Part shown: in pieces, positions 55,410 to 63,985 of the stretch
How the letters are laid out: each line of letters starts with the position of its first letter
Position numbering within the stretch: the stretch's first letter is position 1
Assembly (NCBI GenBank): GCA_023461435.1
Contig: JAEYLC010000031.1
Coordinates: forward strand, 1 to 64,000
Length of the DNA: 64,000 bases
Direction: 5' to 3'
From: Bacillota bacterium
GTDB lineage: Bacteria; Bacillota; Clostridia; Christensenellales; SZUA-584
Position numbers and translations under genes: made by a program
The notes under the pieces: generated by a model
Database searches by the model: none
The model's input: the letters and a program-made list of their open reading frames with translations, nothing else
Told to the model about the DNA's origin: nothing

Positions 55410-55420
55410 TTGTATTACAA
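55410..55420. promoter_or_regulatory. FCD-GntR-type operator upstream of the transaldolase
   Basis: TTGTATTACAA fits TNGTNNNACNA exactly and is a near-perfect palindrome. It lies 126 bases upstream of the transaldolase start. It resembles the cores of sites A and B, so the GntR protein at 53451 or the one at 55606 may bind it. Confidence 0.55.
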
Positions 55421-55605
55421 ATCAATTCATTATATAATAATCGAGATCATTATACAACCGGAAAATCGCAGAAATTGAAAGAAATACGATGACAATTCAG
55501 ATAAAACCGCGCGGCAAAAGCGATGAATGCCTACGGCAAACATCATGAGCCTCTGCTGGCTGGCTGGAATGTCATACGACTGACAAAATTATTTAGACAG
55601 GAAAA

Positions 55606-56319
55606 TCAAACTGATTCGAAATAGACTAGGCAATGCTTCTGAGCGGTCAAAATATGCTCTTCCATCAGCTGCCTTGCAAGAACCGTGTTCCGTGCTTCAA
55701 TGGCGTTATAAATCTGGCGGTGCAGCCGGATGGCGTCGGGTATTGTGGATGGTATTCTCGAAAAAGACTGACAGATAAATTCGCTCGTAATCTGCAGAAG
55801 GCCGCCGTACATCTGCGCGAGAAAGCGATTCCCGCTGGAGAGGGCGATCTTCAGATGAAAATTGATGTCGCATTCGGTATACTGCTCCGCATCCTGGGTG
55901 CCGTGTGACTTCTTGACATCTTCCTCATGCTCGTCGACCAATTGGCGCAGCGCCATGACGTCCTCTTCGGACGCGTTGGCGACGCAAAGCTCAACAACCT
56001 TGGTTTCAATCAGCATGCGCGCTTCCATCAGCTCATTGACTATTTTGGTGTTGTTAATGAAGATGTCGGTGATGTTTCTTGACCACAGATCCGGGTTGTC
56101 ACAAATGACGACCGTGCCGATTTTGGGTCTTTGAATAACCGCACCCATCATCTGAAGCGTCTGCAGGGCTTCGCGCAGCGACAAACGGCTGATGCCGAGC
56201 TGCTTTGCGTATTCATTCTGATTGGGCAGCTTATCACCCTTTTTTATTTCTCCGCTTCGAATCTTTCGTTCGAAATCTTCAATGACATAGTCGGATACTT
56301 TCTTTTTTTCTATTGACAT
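55606..56319 (-). CDS. GntR-family transcriptional regulator (FCD)
   Basis: 237 residues. The winged helix shows GDKLPNQNEYAKQLGISRLSLREAL, and the C-domain has NELMEARMLIETKVVEL, CDINFHLKIALSSGN and HRQIYNAI. It follows the FGGY kinase on the same strand with a 193-base gap that holds a nested structured element. It may control the kinase-aldolase-dehydrogenase operon upstream or the transaldolase downstream. Confidence 0.9.
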   Translation of the reverse strand: MSIEKKKVSDYVIEDFERKIRSGEIKKGDKLPNQNEYAKQLGISRLSLREALQTLQMMGAVIQRPKIGTVVICDNPDLWSRNITDIFINNTKIVNELMEARMLIETKVVELCVANASEEDVMALRQLVDEHEEDVKKSHGTQDAEQYTECDINFHLKIALSSGNRFLAQMYGGLLQITSEFICQSFSRIPSTIPDAIRLHRQIYNAIEARNTVLARQLMEEHILTAQKHCLVYFESV

Positions 56320-56417
56320 ATCGTCTTCTCTTCCATTATTAATCTGGTTTTTGCATAATCGTACAGCATCTCAAAAAACTGATATGAACCATCGGCATGA
56401 TACTGATCGTACGGGGC

Positions 56418-56488
56418 GGCAGCCTTGATAGATAACCCGGTTAAGAACCGGCTGCAAAACAGGGGCCTTGCTTATCTATGGTGCTGCC
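56418..56488. ncRNA. Nested three-stem structured element
   Basis: Three pairs of arms nest inside each other. GGCAGC (56418-56423) pairs with GCTGCC (56483-56488). ATAGATAA (56428-56435) pairs with TTATCTAT (56472-56479). CCGGTT (56437-56442) pairs with AACCGG (56446-56451). A 20-base internal loop lies on one side. It lies between the stop of the FGGY kinase and the start of the GntR gene on the minus strand. It could be a leader RNA, a processing site or a complex terminator; no poly-T tail was seen. Confidence 0.45.
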
Positions 56489-56512
56489 ATTAAAACCATT
56501 ATATTCTAGCTA

Positions 56513-58003
56513 TTATATCAAATTTTTTCCGCCGTGTATATTGTCTTTATCTGTCGGAGCTTGCGGAAGCGGCAAACGGCTCAAAGAAGCCCGGCGGCAG
56601 ATTTCAACGAACGCGGCATAGGGCTCTTCCCAGTCGGAGCTGTTTTGAGGAGGGTATTCCTTATAATCGAAGGACCGGCTGGCGATGTCTGCGAAATCTT
56701 TAAAAGTAATGACGCCTAAAGCCTTGAGCTGAACCAACCCGTTGCCTGCGGCGGAGCTGTCGGGAGAACCGCCGATTAAAAGGCGGCCGGTCGCATCGGC
56801 TGCAAACCGGCACAGCAGATCGTTATTCACGCCGCCTCCAAGCATATAAATGGTATCATATTGCGTTTTGGTGACTGCCTGCAGCTGCTCAAATATCAGC
56901 CGATACGTCAGCGCTATGCTTTCCAGTATGCACCGAACATAATCGCCGATCTCCTCACAAACAGGCTGGCCGGTGGCGCGCAGGAATTGCTGGATCCGCT
57001 TGGGCATATTGTCGGTGAGAAAAAAATGCTCGCTCAAAGGATCGATGAAGCGCAAAAACGGCTTGGCCCTTTTGGCAAGAGCCACCGATTCCGAGGGAAC
57101 GATGCCAAACTCCTTTTCGCACTGCTGCAATATCCAGAGCGCGCTGAAGCTCTTCATAAAACGGTTTTGACCATTGGCCGCACGCTGATTGGTAAAACCC
57201 ATCAAAAACGCGTCATCCGAGGTGATCGTCCGGTCTGTGCATACGCCCATTAAAGACCATGTGCCGCACACGAGAAAAACGGCGTTCGGATCGGGCATGG
57301 TTGCCACGGCGGCGGCGGTGTCATGGCCCGCGCCAGTGATCACCTGCATGCTGCCGGGTAGATCTTCGCATACAGACGGGCCCAGCACCGTGCCCGTCTC
57401 GACGACCGGCGGGAGATAGCGGCCGATATCGAACGCAGAAAGGATTGAAGCCGACCAGAGGCTGCCCTCGAGCATCATTGAGGTGCTTGCGATTGTCGGT
57501 TCCGTTGCCGTCACGCCGGAGAGCAAATACTGATAATAATCGGGCGTGAACAGCAGCATATCGGCGTCTTTCTGAGTTTGCAGCATTTGCAGCAGCTGCA
57601 CCAGAGACGCCCCCGAATACGGCTTTGCGCCGGTCGTTTTGAATATTTTCTCGGAGCTCATTCGCGCGCGGACGAGATCCATGGCTTGTGCGTTGGATGC
57701 GTCGCGGTAGTGGCGGATATATCCAAGCGCGGCGCCGTTGCTGAGTAGCGCGAAATCCTGGCCGAATGAATCGATCGACAAAGAAGCTGCCGAATCGTTC
57801 CGGCAGGCATAGCGGACGCCGTGCTTGATCGCTTCAAACAATCCGGGGGTATCCCAATAGATATGGCCGTCCGCGCTCAAAGGCCGGTTGGGGAAACGGG
57901 CGCAATTTTCGGCCTTCAACCGTCTGCCGTCAAAGCTGCAGCGAAACAGTTTGCCGCTGCTGGCGCCGAGGTCAACGGCGATCGTATGGAGCATCATAGG
58001 CAT
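56513..58003 (-). CDS. FGGY-family carbohydrate kinase (rhamnulokinase-like)
   Basis: 496 residues. IAVDLGASSGKLF is the N-terminal phosphate loop and LSIDSFGQDFALL carries the catalytic Asp. GAGHDTAAAVA, VCGTWSLMGV and the late MLGGGVNNDLLCRFAADATGR block close the actin-like fold in the RhaB manner. It should phosphorylate a ketose such as rhamnulose, fuculose, apulose or a tetrulose. It starts three bases after the aldolase stop; two other in-frame ATGs follow closely, so the exact start is uncertain. Kinase plus class II aldolase is the standard pair for ketose breakdown to DHAP. Confidence 0.9.
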   Translation of the reverse strand: MPMMLHTIAVDLGASSGKLFRCSFDGRRLKAENCARFPNRPLSADGHIYWDTPGLFEAIKHGVRYACRNDSAASLSIDSFGQDFALLSNGAALGYIRHYRDASNAQAMDLVRARMSSEKIFKTTGAKPYSGASLVQLLQMLQTQKDADMLLFTPDYYQYLLSGVTATEPTIASTSMMLEGSLWSASILSAFDIGRYLPPVVETGTVLGPSVCEDLPGSMQVITGAGHDTAAAVATMPDPNAVFLVCGTWSLMGVCTDRTITSDDAFLMGFTNQRAANGQNRFMKSFSALWILQQCEKEFGIVPSESVALAKRAKPFLRFIDPLSEHFFLTDNMPKRIQQFLRATGQPVCEEIGDYVRCILESIALTYRLIFEQLQAVTKTQYDTIYMLGGGVNNDLLCRFAADATGRLLIGGSPDSSAAGNGLVQLKALGVITFKDFADIASRSFDYKEYPPQNSSDWEEPYAAFVEICRRASLSRLPLPQAPTDKDNIHGGKNLI

Positions 58004-58006
58004 ATG

Positions 58007-58660
58007 TCAGGCCAGGCCCTCGCGCGCCTGACGTTCTTTCTTTTCGTTGAGCTTGCGGATTTCCTCTTCGGTAAAATTGCGTTCACCGCCCAGAAACCTT
58101 GCGACAAGCGTCGCGGTGCAGAGCAGCTCCACGCGCTCGGTTTTATAGAAGGCATCCTGCAGGTTTTTTCCGGCGGTGACGGTGCCGTGGTTGGCCAGAA
58201 ACATACAGTCATAATCCTTGATCAGCTTTGCGACGGAATCGGCAAGCTCATATGTCGAGGGAGTGCCGTAATCCGAGCAGGGGATGGGGCCCACAAACGA
58301 GAAAATAGAAGGGACCGCGGGGGTCATAATGGATTGGCCGGCGATGGCAAAGCCCATGGAAAATGGGGCGTGCGCATGAACAACGGCATGGATATCCGGC
58401 CGCGCATGATAGATCGCCAAATGCACCTTCGCTTCGGTGGACGGCTTTTTTGCGCCTTCGACCACATTGAAATCGTCGTCGATAATAACGATATCTTCAG
58501 GGGTCAAATCGGCCTTGCACATTCTGGTGGGTGTGATCATATATAGATTGTTGTCAAGGCGGCAGCTGATATTTCCGTCGTTGGCGACGGCCAGCTTATG
58601 ATCGTACATTCTTTTGCCGATAAGACAGATTTCTTCTTTTAATTTTTGCATATCCTGCAT
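58007..58660 (-). CDS. Class II aldolase/adducin-family protein
   Basis: 217 residues. DGNISCRLDNNLYMITPT (phosphate loop), VVHAHAPFSMGFAIAG with the zinc His ligands, and NHGTVTAG with the third are all present. This is the FucA/RhaD/AraD pattern. With the downstream FGGY kinase and upstream dehydrogenase it probably completes a pathway that splits a ketose-1-phosphate into DHAP and an aldehyde. GGAGC precedes the ATG at 58660. It is only distantly like the aldolase at 24174 and probably has another substrate. Confidence 0.9.
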   Translation of the reverse strand: MQDMQKLKEEICLIGKRMYDHKLAVANDGNISCRLDNNLYMITPTRMCKADLTPEDIVIIDDDFNVVEGAKKPSTEAKVHLAIYHARPDIHAVVHAHAPFSMGFAIAGQSIMTPAVPSIFSFVGPIPCSDYGTPSTYELADSVAKLIKDYDCMFLANHGTVTAGKNLQDAFYKTERVELLCTATLVARFLGGERNFTEEEIRKLNEKKERQAREGLA

Positions 58661-58697
58661 ATTTCTTTGCTCCTTATTTCGGTGCGCTTATTAGTAT

Positions 58698-59471
58698 TTA
58701 TCTTGCGCTGTGGCCGCCATCCACAATGATCGTTGTGCCGGTGATAAAGCTACCCGAATCAGCAGCGAGGAATATGGCGGCGCCGACGACATCCTGAACT
58801 TCGCCGAGCCGGCCGAAAAGGATGTTGCCTTTGAAGAATGCCTCCTTGGAGGGGTCGGCGTCCATCACGCGCTGTATCATATTCGTTCGGATGTGGGAAG
58901 GGGAAATCGTGTTCACGTTGATGTTATGCTCAGCCCATTCTGTGGCAAGGCAGCGTGAAAAGGCGACAACACCGCCCTTGCTCGCACAGTAATTCACAGT
59001 GCACGGAATACCGACATGGGCGGAAATCGAGGCCATATTGATGATTTTGCCGCCGTGGCCCTGCTCAATCATGTGGCGGCCGACATCGCGGCAGAAATGG
59101 AATGTACCGTAAAGGTTGACTTTCACAACCTTGTCGAAATTTTCTTCGGGCATGTCCTGGGCCTCGTGACGCATGACGATACCGGCTGAATTAAAGAGGA
59201 TATCAATTGTCCCGAACGCTTCGGCGATTTGATCGACGGCGGCCGTCACCGCATCGGGCTGCGTGATATCACATTGCACGCCAATGCTTTTGACGCCTTG
59301 ACTGCGCAGCTCCTGCGATACCCTTTCCGCGTCCGAACCGTTTATATCCACCACTGCAACGTTGGCGCCAAAGTCGGCAAAGCCGTGACAGACACCCTCG
59401 CCAATGCCTGTGCCGCCGCCGACAACGATGGCATTGCGGTTGGTCAGGTCAAACAGAGATTTATAATTCAT
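58698..59471 (-). CDS. Short-chain dehydrogenase/reductase
   Basis: 257 residues from ATG 59471; another ATG at 59477 is too close to the GAGG site. The cofactor motif VVGGGTGIGEGVC, the Asp after strand 2 (VVDINGSD, favouring NAD), NSAGIV, the catalytic Ser in INMASIS, YCASKGG and the C-terminal GTTIIVDGGHSA are complete. It probably oxidises a sugar or polyol to the ketose that the FGGY kinase takes. First gene of the minus-strand operon. Confidence 0.92.
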   Translation of the reverse strand: MNYKSLFDLTNRNAIVVGGGTGIGEGVCHGFADFGANVAVVDINGSDAERVSQELRSQGVKSIGVQCDITQPDAVTAAVDQIAEAFGTIDILFNSAGIVMRHEAQDMPEENFDKVVKVNLYGTFHFCRDVGRHMIEQGHGGKIINMASISAHVGIPCTVNYCASKGGVVAFSRCLATEWAEHNINVNTISPSHIRTNMIQRVMDADPSKEAFFKGNILFGRLGEVQDVVGAAIFLAADSGSFITGTTIIVDGGHSAR

Positions 59472-59506
59472 TTCCATCTTCCTCTCCCAATTCGTATTAT
59501 GATATA

Positions 59507-59534
59507 ATCATAGCACCGAATAAACTGTTGTCAA
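59507..59534 (-). promoter_or_regulatory. Promoter of the SDR-aldolase-kinase operon
   Basis: On the minus strand TTGACA (complement of 59529-59534) and TATGAT (complement of 59507-59512) are 16 bases apart. This lies about 35 bases before the SDR start. It shares the gap 59478-59837 with the divergent promoter below. Confidence 0.55.
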
Positions 59535-59644
59535 TAGGGTCACCGACCGCATTTTTGAATAAAAAAATGAAATATAGACCAGAAAAAGGTTAAAATGACC
59601 GTTCAGATCGCAGATAATTTACAAAAAGCTTTTAAAATGCATTG

Positions 59645-59673
59645 TTGACAAGCGAAAATGCGGAGTGTAAAAT
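59645..59673 (+). promoter_or_regulatory. Consensus promoter of the alcohol dehydrogenase operon
   Basis: TTGACA at 59645-59650 and TAAAAT at 59668-59673 have the ideal 17-base spacing. The start codon is 164 bases further on, so the leader is long. In it GGTATTACATATTATAA loosely resembles the GTAATACATAATAC operators near 53.3 kb. No gene is seen in the gap. Confidence 0.6.
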
Positions 59674-59837
59674 GAATACGTTAAAAGGTATTACATATTA
59701 TAAACATATCAAATCGAATCTGACCGAGTTGATATCAGGCCGAAATACTTTTCGGCATTATCAATGGCCGATGAATGGATTGGAATGATGAAAATATCAG
59801 ACCGAGGTAAAGATAATATCTGGAGGTAGGGTCAGTA

Positions 59838-60860
59838 ATGAAAGCAATCGTATTTCATGCGCCAAAAACGATAAGCATCGAAGAAGTGCCAATGCCGGAG
59901 TATAAGCGGGACGAGGCGTTGATCAAAGTGAAGCAGGTGGGCATCTGCGGCGGCGACGTGCACTTTTATGACGGTTCACAGCCGTATGCCAACTATCCGC
60001 AGATCTACGGCCACGAAATGGTCGGGACGATCGAGGCGCTGCCCGGGGGTAACGGGGGCGGCTTTAAAGTGGGGGACCTTGTCGTCTCCGAAATACTCAG
60101 CCCGTGCGGTACATGCTATCCGTGCCGCCACGGCAAGCCGAACTGCTGCGCGGACTTAAAGGTGATCGGCGCGCATACGCAAGGGGCTTTTGCCGAATAT
60201 GCGGTCTATCCGATTAAGAATCTGCATAAGGTGCCGGACAACGTCAGTATTGACTCGGCTGTGCTCGTGGAGCCGTATACGATCGGATATCACTGCGTGC
60301 AACGTTCGGAGATCGTGGACGGGGAAACGGCGCTCGTGATCGGCGCGGGCGCGATCGGCCTCACGATCGTGGATATATTGAGAACGAAAAACGTGCGCGT
60401 GATCGCCGCAGACTTGTCCGATTACCGCCTGAGCAAAGCATCGGCGATGGGGGCGGACGTCGTGATCAATTCGGGCCGGGAAGACCTGCTTAAGCGTGTG
60501 CTGGAGCTCACGGACGGAGAGGGCGCCGGTGTTGTTTTTGAAGCGACAGGCGTGAGCGCCATCATGAGCATGACGCAGGATCTCGTTGCGGCGGGCGGCA
60601 TGATTGTGATCGTCGGCCTCACGACCAAGGATGTGTCGTTCCATGGCCTGAATTTCACAAAGCGCGAGATGACGATACACGGGTCGCGCAATTCCGTGGG
60701 CGCGTTCGCGCCGGTGCTCAAGCTGATGAGTGAGGGCAGGCTTCACGAAAAAGAGCTGCTCACCAAGAAGATCGCTTTTGACGACGCGGTTGAGGGCTTC
60801 CGTTATGTGACGGAGAACCTGGCGTCTGAAGGTAAGGTTGTCATTGAAGTCAATGTCTAA
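59838..60860 (+). CDS. Zinc-dependent medium-chain alcohol/polyol dehydrogenase
   Basis: 340 residues. The catalytic-zinc ligands are Cys in GICGGD and the GHE motif of YGHEMVG. The structural-zinc cluster is CGTCYPCRHGKPNCC, and the cofactor fold is ALVIGAGAIGLTIVDIL. The pattern fits sorbitol/threonine/galactitol dehydrogenases. GGAGGT is upstream. It precedes a sugar isomerase-like gene by 21 bases. It is expected to oxidise a polyol or sugar acid with NAD(P). Confidence 0.92.
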   Translation: MKAIVFHAPKTISIEEVPMPEYKRDEALIKVKQVGICGGDVHFYDGSQPYANYPQIYGHEMVGTIEALPGGNGGGFKVGDLVVSEILSPCGTCYPCRHGKPNCCADLKVIGAHTQGAFAEYAVYPIKNLHKVPDNVSIDSAVLVEPYTIGYHCVQRSEIVDGETALVIGAGAIGLTIVDILRTKNVRVIAADLSDYRLSKASAMGADVVINSGREDLLKRVLELTDGEGAGVVFEATGVSAIMSMTQDLVAAGGMIVIVGLTTKDVSFHGLNFTKREMTIHGSRNSVGAFAPVLKLMSEGRLHEKELLTKKIAFDDAVEGFRYVTENLASEGKVVIEVNV

Positions 60861-60881
60861 AACAAAAGGAGATGCCAAACC

Positions 60882-61721
60882 ATGATGAAACCATCGTTAT
60901 TTGTCGCCACGCCGGAGTTTCCGGCAGATTCGCAGTACGTCCACCTCTACAGAGACTGTGTGGACCTCAACATCAAGCGCGCCGCCGAGCAGGGATTTGA
61001 AGCGGTGGAATTCCTCATCAACGATCCTGACGAGTGCGATGTGGCGCTGCTCGAAAAGGCGATCGCCGACAACGGCATCGATCTTGCCTGCCTCAATACG
61101 GGTTATATTGCGTCTGTGCTGAAATATACGCTCATTTCGCCTGACAAGGCGGTCATGGAAAAGGCCATGCAAAAGCTCAAGAAGTGCATCGATATCGCCG
61201 AGAGGATGCATTGCTTCGTGGGCGTCGGGCTGTTCCGCGGCGCGTGCATACCGGACAAGCCGATTCGGTATTCGCGCGATCTGTTGGTGGACGTGCTCAA
61301 AGAGGCGACAGCCTACGCCAAGGCAAAGAAGGTCGATCTTTCTTTCGAAGCCACCAACCGCTTTGAAATCAATTTCATCAACACTACGGCGGAGGGCCTC
61401 GATATCGTCGAGCGCGTGGGCGCGGACAACCTTGGCATGACGCTCGATTTGTTCCACATCTATCTCGAAGACCGCAACATGTATGAGGCCATCGCGATGG
61501 CCAAGGGCCATATCCGGCATATGCATTTCAGCGATTCCGACCGGTGGCCCGCGGGCTTTTCGCACGGCGAGATTGATTTCCCCGGGCTGATTCAGCTCCT
61601 GCATGCGCTGGGCTTCGACGGATATCTCTCCGAAGGTCTGGTTCGCGCGGATAACGCGGATGAATGTGCGCGCGTCACGGCGGCTTACCTTAAAGACCTG
61701 ATTCGCAAGTATACAATTTAA
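60882..61721 (+). CDS. Sugar-phosphate isomerase/epimerase-like TIM barrel
   Basis: 279 residues. The metal-ligand pattern is in DLSFEATNRFEIN (Glu), LGMTLDLFHIYLED (Asp, His), HIRHMHFSDSDRWPAG (His) and LSEGLVRADN (Glu). That is the xylose-isomerase-like/AP-endonuclease-2 fold, as in D-tagatose and hydroxypyruvate isomerases and OiaC-type decarboxylases. AAGGAG precedes the double ATG. It is distinct from the paralogue at 52417. Together with the dehydrogenase before it, it could handle the keto product. Confidence 0.87.
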   Translation: MMKPSLFVATPEFPADSQYVHLYRDCVDLNIKRAAEQGFEAVEFLINDPDECDVALLEKAIADNGIDLACLNTGYIASVLKYTLISPDKAVMEKAMQKLKKCIDIAERMHCFVGVGLFRGACIPDKPIRYSRDLLVDVLKEATAYAKAKKVDLSFEATNRFEINFINTTAEGLDIVERVGADNLGMTLDLFHIYLEDRNMYEAIAMAKGHIRHMHFSDSDRWPAGFSHGEIDFPGLIQLLHALGFDGYLSEGLVRADNADECARVTAAYLKDLIRKYTI

Positions 61722-61782
61722 TGCAGCGGAATGCGGGCTGTGCAATGCGCACAGCCCCTCGGCCCGGAGATTGTGAAAAAAT

Positions 61783-62064
61783 AAACATATGACGTATAGC
61801 TTGATTTTCAAGGGGTGCTCCTGCCCATATACATCATATGTTTGGCAAACTTGCGGATAAAAAAGGAAGCATCTGTTTGAAGTTCATATAGAGGCGTTGT
61901 TATGGTAATTTAATGAAAAACGCCGGTTTAATCGTTAGAAACCAAACTTTTTGTTGACAATGTGCTCGATATGTGGTTTATTATCCTTGCAACAGCAAAT
62001 GCGGAATCATATAACGTATCTATAAATCAGCCAATACCTTGGAAGTGAGATACATCATATGTTT
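61783..62064. repeat. Repeated AAACATATGAYGTAT motif before the lactonase-like gene
   Basis: AAACATATGACGTAT (61783-61797) faces ATACATCATATGTTT (61829-61843) as a 14/15 inverted repeat. The latter recurs exactly at 62050-62064, across the start codon at 62059. A partial form ATCATATAACGTAT is near 62006. A repeated half-site around a promoter and start suggests an operator. The gap 61722-62058 also holds a G/C hairpin (61735-61757) without a T-run; no gene is seen. Confidence 0.5.
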
Positions 62065-63960
62065 ATAAACGAAATTCAAAAAAACAAATGGATAGGTGTC
62101 GAAGAAACATCGGACAAGCCGCTCAAATTACGTGCAGGTAAACTGAGTGTGGATTTCGTTTCCGGTCGGCTCACCAATATCTCATTGGGCGGAAAAAACG
62201 TCGTTGACGAAGTTTATTTTGCGCTGCGCGATTACAACTGGGGCACCATTCCTTACCGCATAGAGAATTTTGTCATTGTCGAGCAGGCGGACGCGTTCAC
62301 AATCTCGTTTACCGCGGTCCACGATCAGGACGCCATGCAGCTGATATGGCAGGCGACGATCACCGGGAGCGCCGATTCCGTTGTCACATACGCGTTTGAC
62401 GGCACCGCAGGCTCCGATTTTATGAAAAACCGTATCGGTTTTTGCGTGCTCCATCCGGCGTCCTGCGGCGGCGTGGCGTGCGATGTCGAGCATTTCGACG
62501 CGGAAGCCGAAAAAGGCAGTTTTCCCATGGGGATCTCTCCGCACCAGCCGTTTTTTGATATCAAAGCCATCACGCACTACCCGGCTCAGGGTGTTTCCGT
62601 CCGTGTCGGTTTTGAAGGCGACGTGTTTGAAATGGAAGACCAGAGGAACTGGACCGACGCGTCGTTCAAAACCTATTGCACGCCGCTGGCGCTGCCATTT
62701 CCGGCGCCGGTTAAAAAGGGCGACAGATTCCATCAGGCCGTGGCCATATCTCTGAAAGCAGAGTCTGACGTGAAAGACGCGAATGCGTCTGATGGCGAAA
62801 CAGCTTTTTCTCTGAGTGGCGCAGACGTTAAAAAGGGCGGCGGCTTTGCATTGGGCAGCTGCATCACGCGCCCGCTTACGGATCTGCAGCTGCAGCGCAT
62901 CAAAAGCCTTAAACTGTCACAGCTGCGCTATGATTTTCATTTTGACGATTCCGAGGATACAGAAAAAATATTCGAACAGGCCCGCGTGCTTGGGCTGCCG
63001 GCCCAGCTGGCCGTGTTCTTCACGGAAAGCTGGCAGACGGAGCTTAAGACGCTGAGGACCGTTGTCAGCGAGTATGAGCACGACCTCATGGGTATTGCCG
63101 TATTCGCGCAGGGCGTGAAGGTGGTTTCAAAAGAGCTGCTCGCCGCGGTTCGCGAAGCGCTTGACGGCTGCGCCGTTCCCATCGGGTCCGGCACCGACGC
63201 TTTCTTTACGCAGATCAACCGCGAGCGTTTGCCCGAGAGGCTGCTCGATTTTGTGACCTACTCAACCAATCCGCAGGTGCACGCGTTTGACAACGCATCC
63301 ATCATGTCCACGGTGGAGGGGCAGGCGGCAACCGTTTTGAGCTGTGCGGGTATGTATCCTCATCTGCAGGTATGGATATCTCCCGTATCTTTGAAAATGC
63401 GGTGGAACCCGGACGCGACGGGAAAGGATATCGTCAAAAAGGGTCAGGCTCCGCGCGATGCGGACGAGAGGCAGATGTCGCTGTTTGCCGCTTCGTGGTT
63501 TCTGCGTTCGGCCGCCTCAGCAATTCTCAGCGGCGCGGCCGGGGCCAACTATTTTGAGCTCGTCGGCTGCAAAGGGATCATGGAGGAAGCAGCACCCGGC
63601 CGGGATTACGCGTTTCCCTCCGTACCCGACATGCTGTTTCCGCTCTATTACGCATTTTACGCGCTGCGCGGTTTGAACACATTCGGCATATCGGCTGCGT
63701 TGACGGCCGGCGCCACGGTCATCGTCCTCAAAAATGCGGACAGGACACGGCTCATAGCGGCAAACGCCAGGGATGAGGCTGTGACGGTGCGGCTCACAGA
63801 CGCACCGCCGTCGATGCGCGGGATCATGCTCGACGAAGACAGTGTGGCTGTGCTCGCGCAGCGGGAACTGTTTTCAGCCGATGATGACAGCTGGAAAACC
63901 TACAATCTAAATGGAGAGATCCGATTGAAGCCTTACTCCATTTTCATTGCAGAATTATAA
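62059..63960 (+). CDS. D-apionate lactonase-like protein
   Basis: 633 residues, no signal peptide. The N-terminal beta-rich part (LRAGKLSVDFVSGRLTNISLG) is followed by GISPHQPFFDIKAITHY and FEMEDQRNWTDASFKTY, which I recall from D-apionate lactonases (ApnL). A TIM-barrel-like middle and a small C-terminal beta domain complete it. ApnL hydrolyses D-apionolactone to D-apionate in apiose breakdown. The length (~620) agrees. The identification is from memory of motifs. Its start codon falls inside a repeated operator-like motif. The pathway link to the RuBisCO-like, TIM and RpiB genes 26-40 kb away is an inference. Confidence 0.7.
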   Translation: MFINEIQKNKWIGVEETSDKPLKLRAGKLSVDFVSGRLTNISLGGKNVVDEVYFALRDYNWGTIPYRIENFVIVEQADAFTISFTAVHDQDAMQLIWQATITGSADSVVTYAFDGTAGSDFMKNRIGFCVLHPASCGGVACDVEHFDAEAEKGSFPMGISPHQPFFDIKAITHYPAQGVSVRVGFEGDVFEMEDQRNWTDASFKTYCTPLALPFPAPVKKGDRFHQAVAISLKAESDVKDANASDGETAFSLSGADVKKGGGFALGSCITRPLTDLQLQRIKSLKLSQLRYDFHFDDSEDTEKIFEQARVLGLPAQLAVFFTESWQTELKTLRTVVSEYEHDLMGIAVFAQGVKVVSKELLAAVREALDGCAVPIGSGTDAFFTQINRERLPERLLDFVTYSTNPQVHAFDNASIMSTVEGQAATVLSCAGMYPHLQVWISPVSLKMRWNPDATGKDIVKKGQAPRDADERQMSLFAASWFLRSAASAILSGAAGANYFELVGCKGIMEEAAPGRDYAFPSVPDMLFPLYYAFYALRGLNTFGISAALTAGATVIVLKNADRTRLIAANARDEAVTVRLTDAPPSMRGIMLDEDSVAVLAQRELFSADDDSWKTYNLNGEIRLKPYSIFIAEL

Positions 63961-63985
63961 TCACAGCCAAAGGAGAGCGATTGCG

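Noticed and set aside
61735..61757. GGGCTGTGC/GCACAGCCC hairpin as a terminator of the ADH-isomerase operon
   Set aside because: The nine-base stem is sound but no T-run follows; it is left as a hairpin of unknown role.
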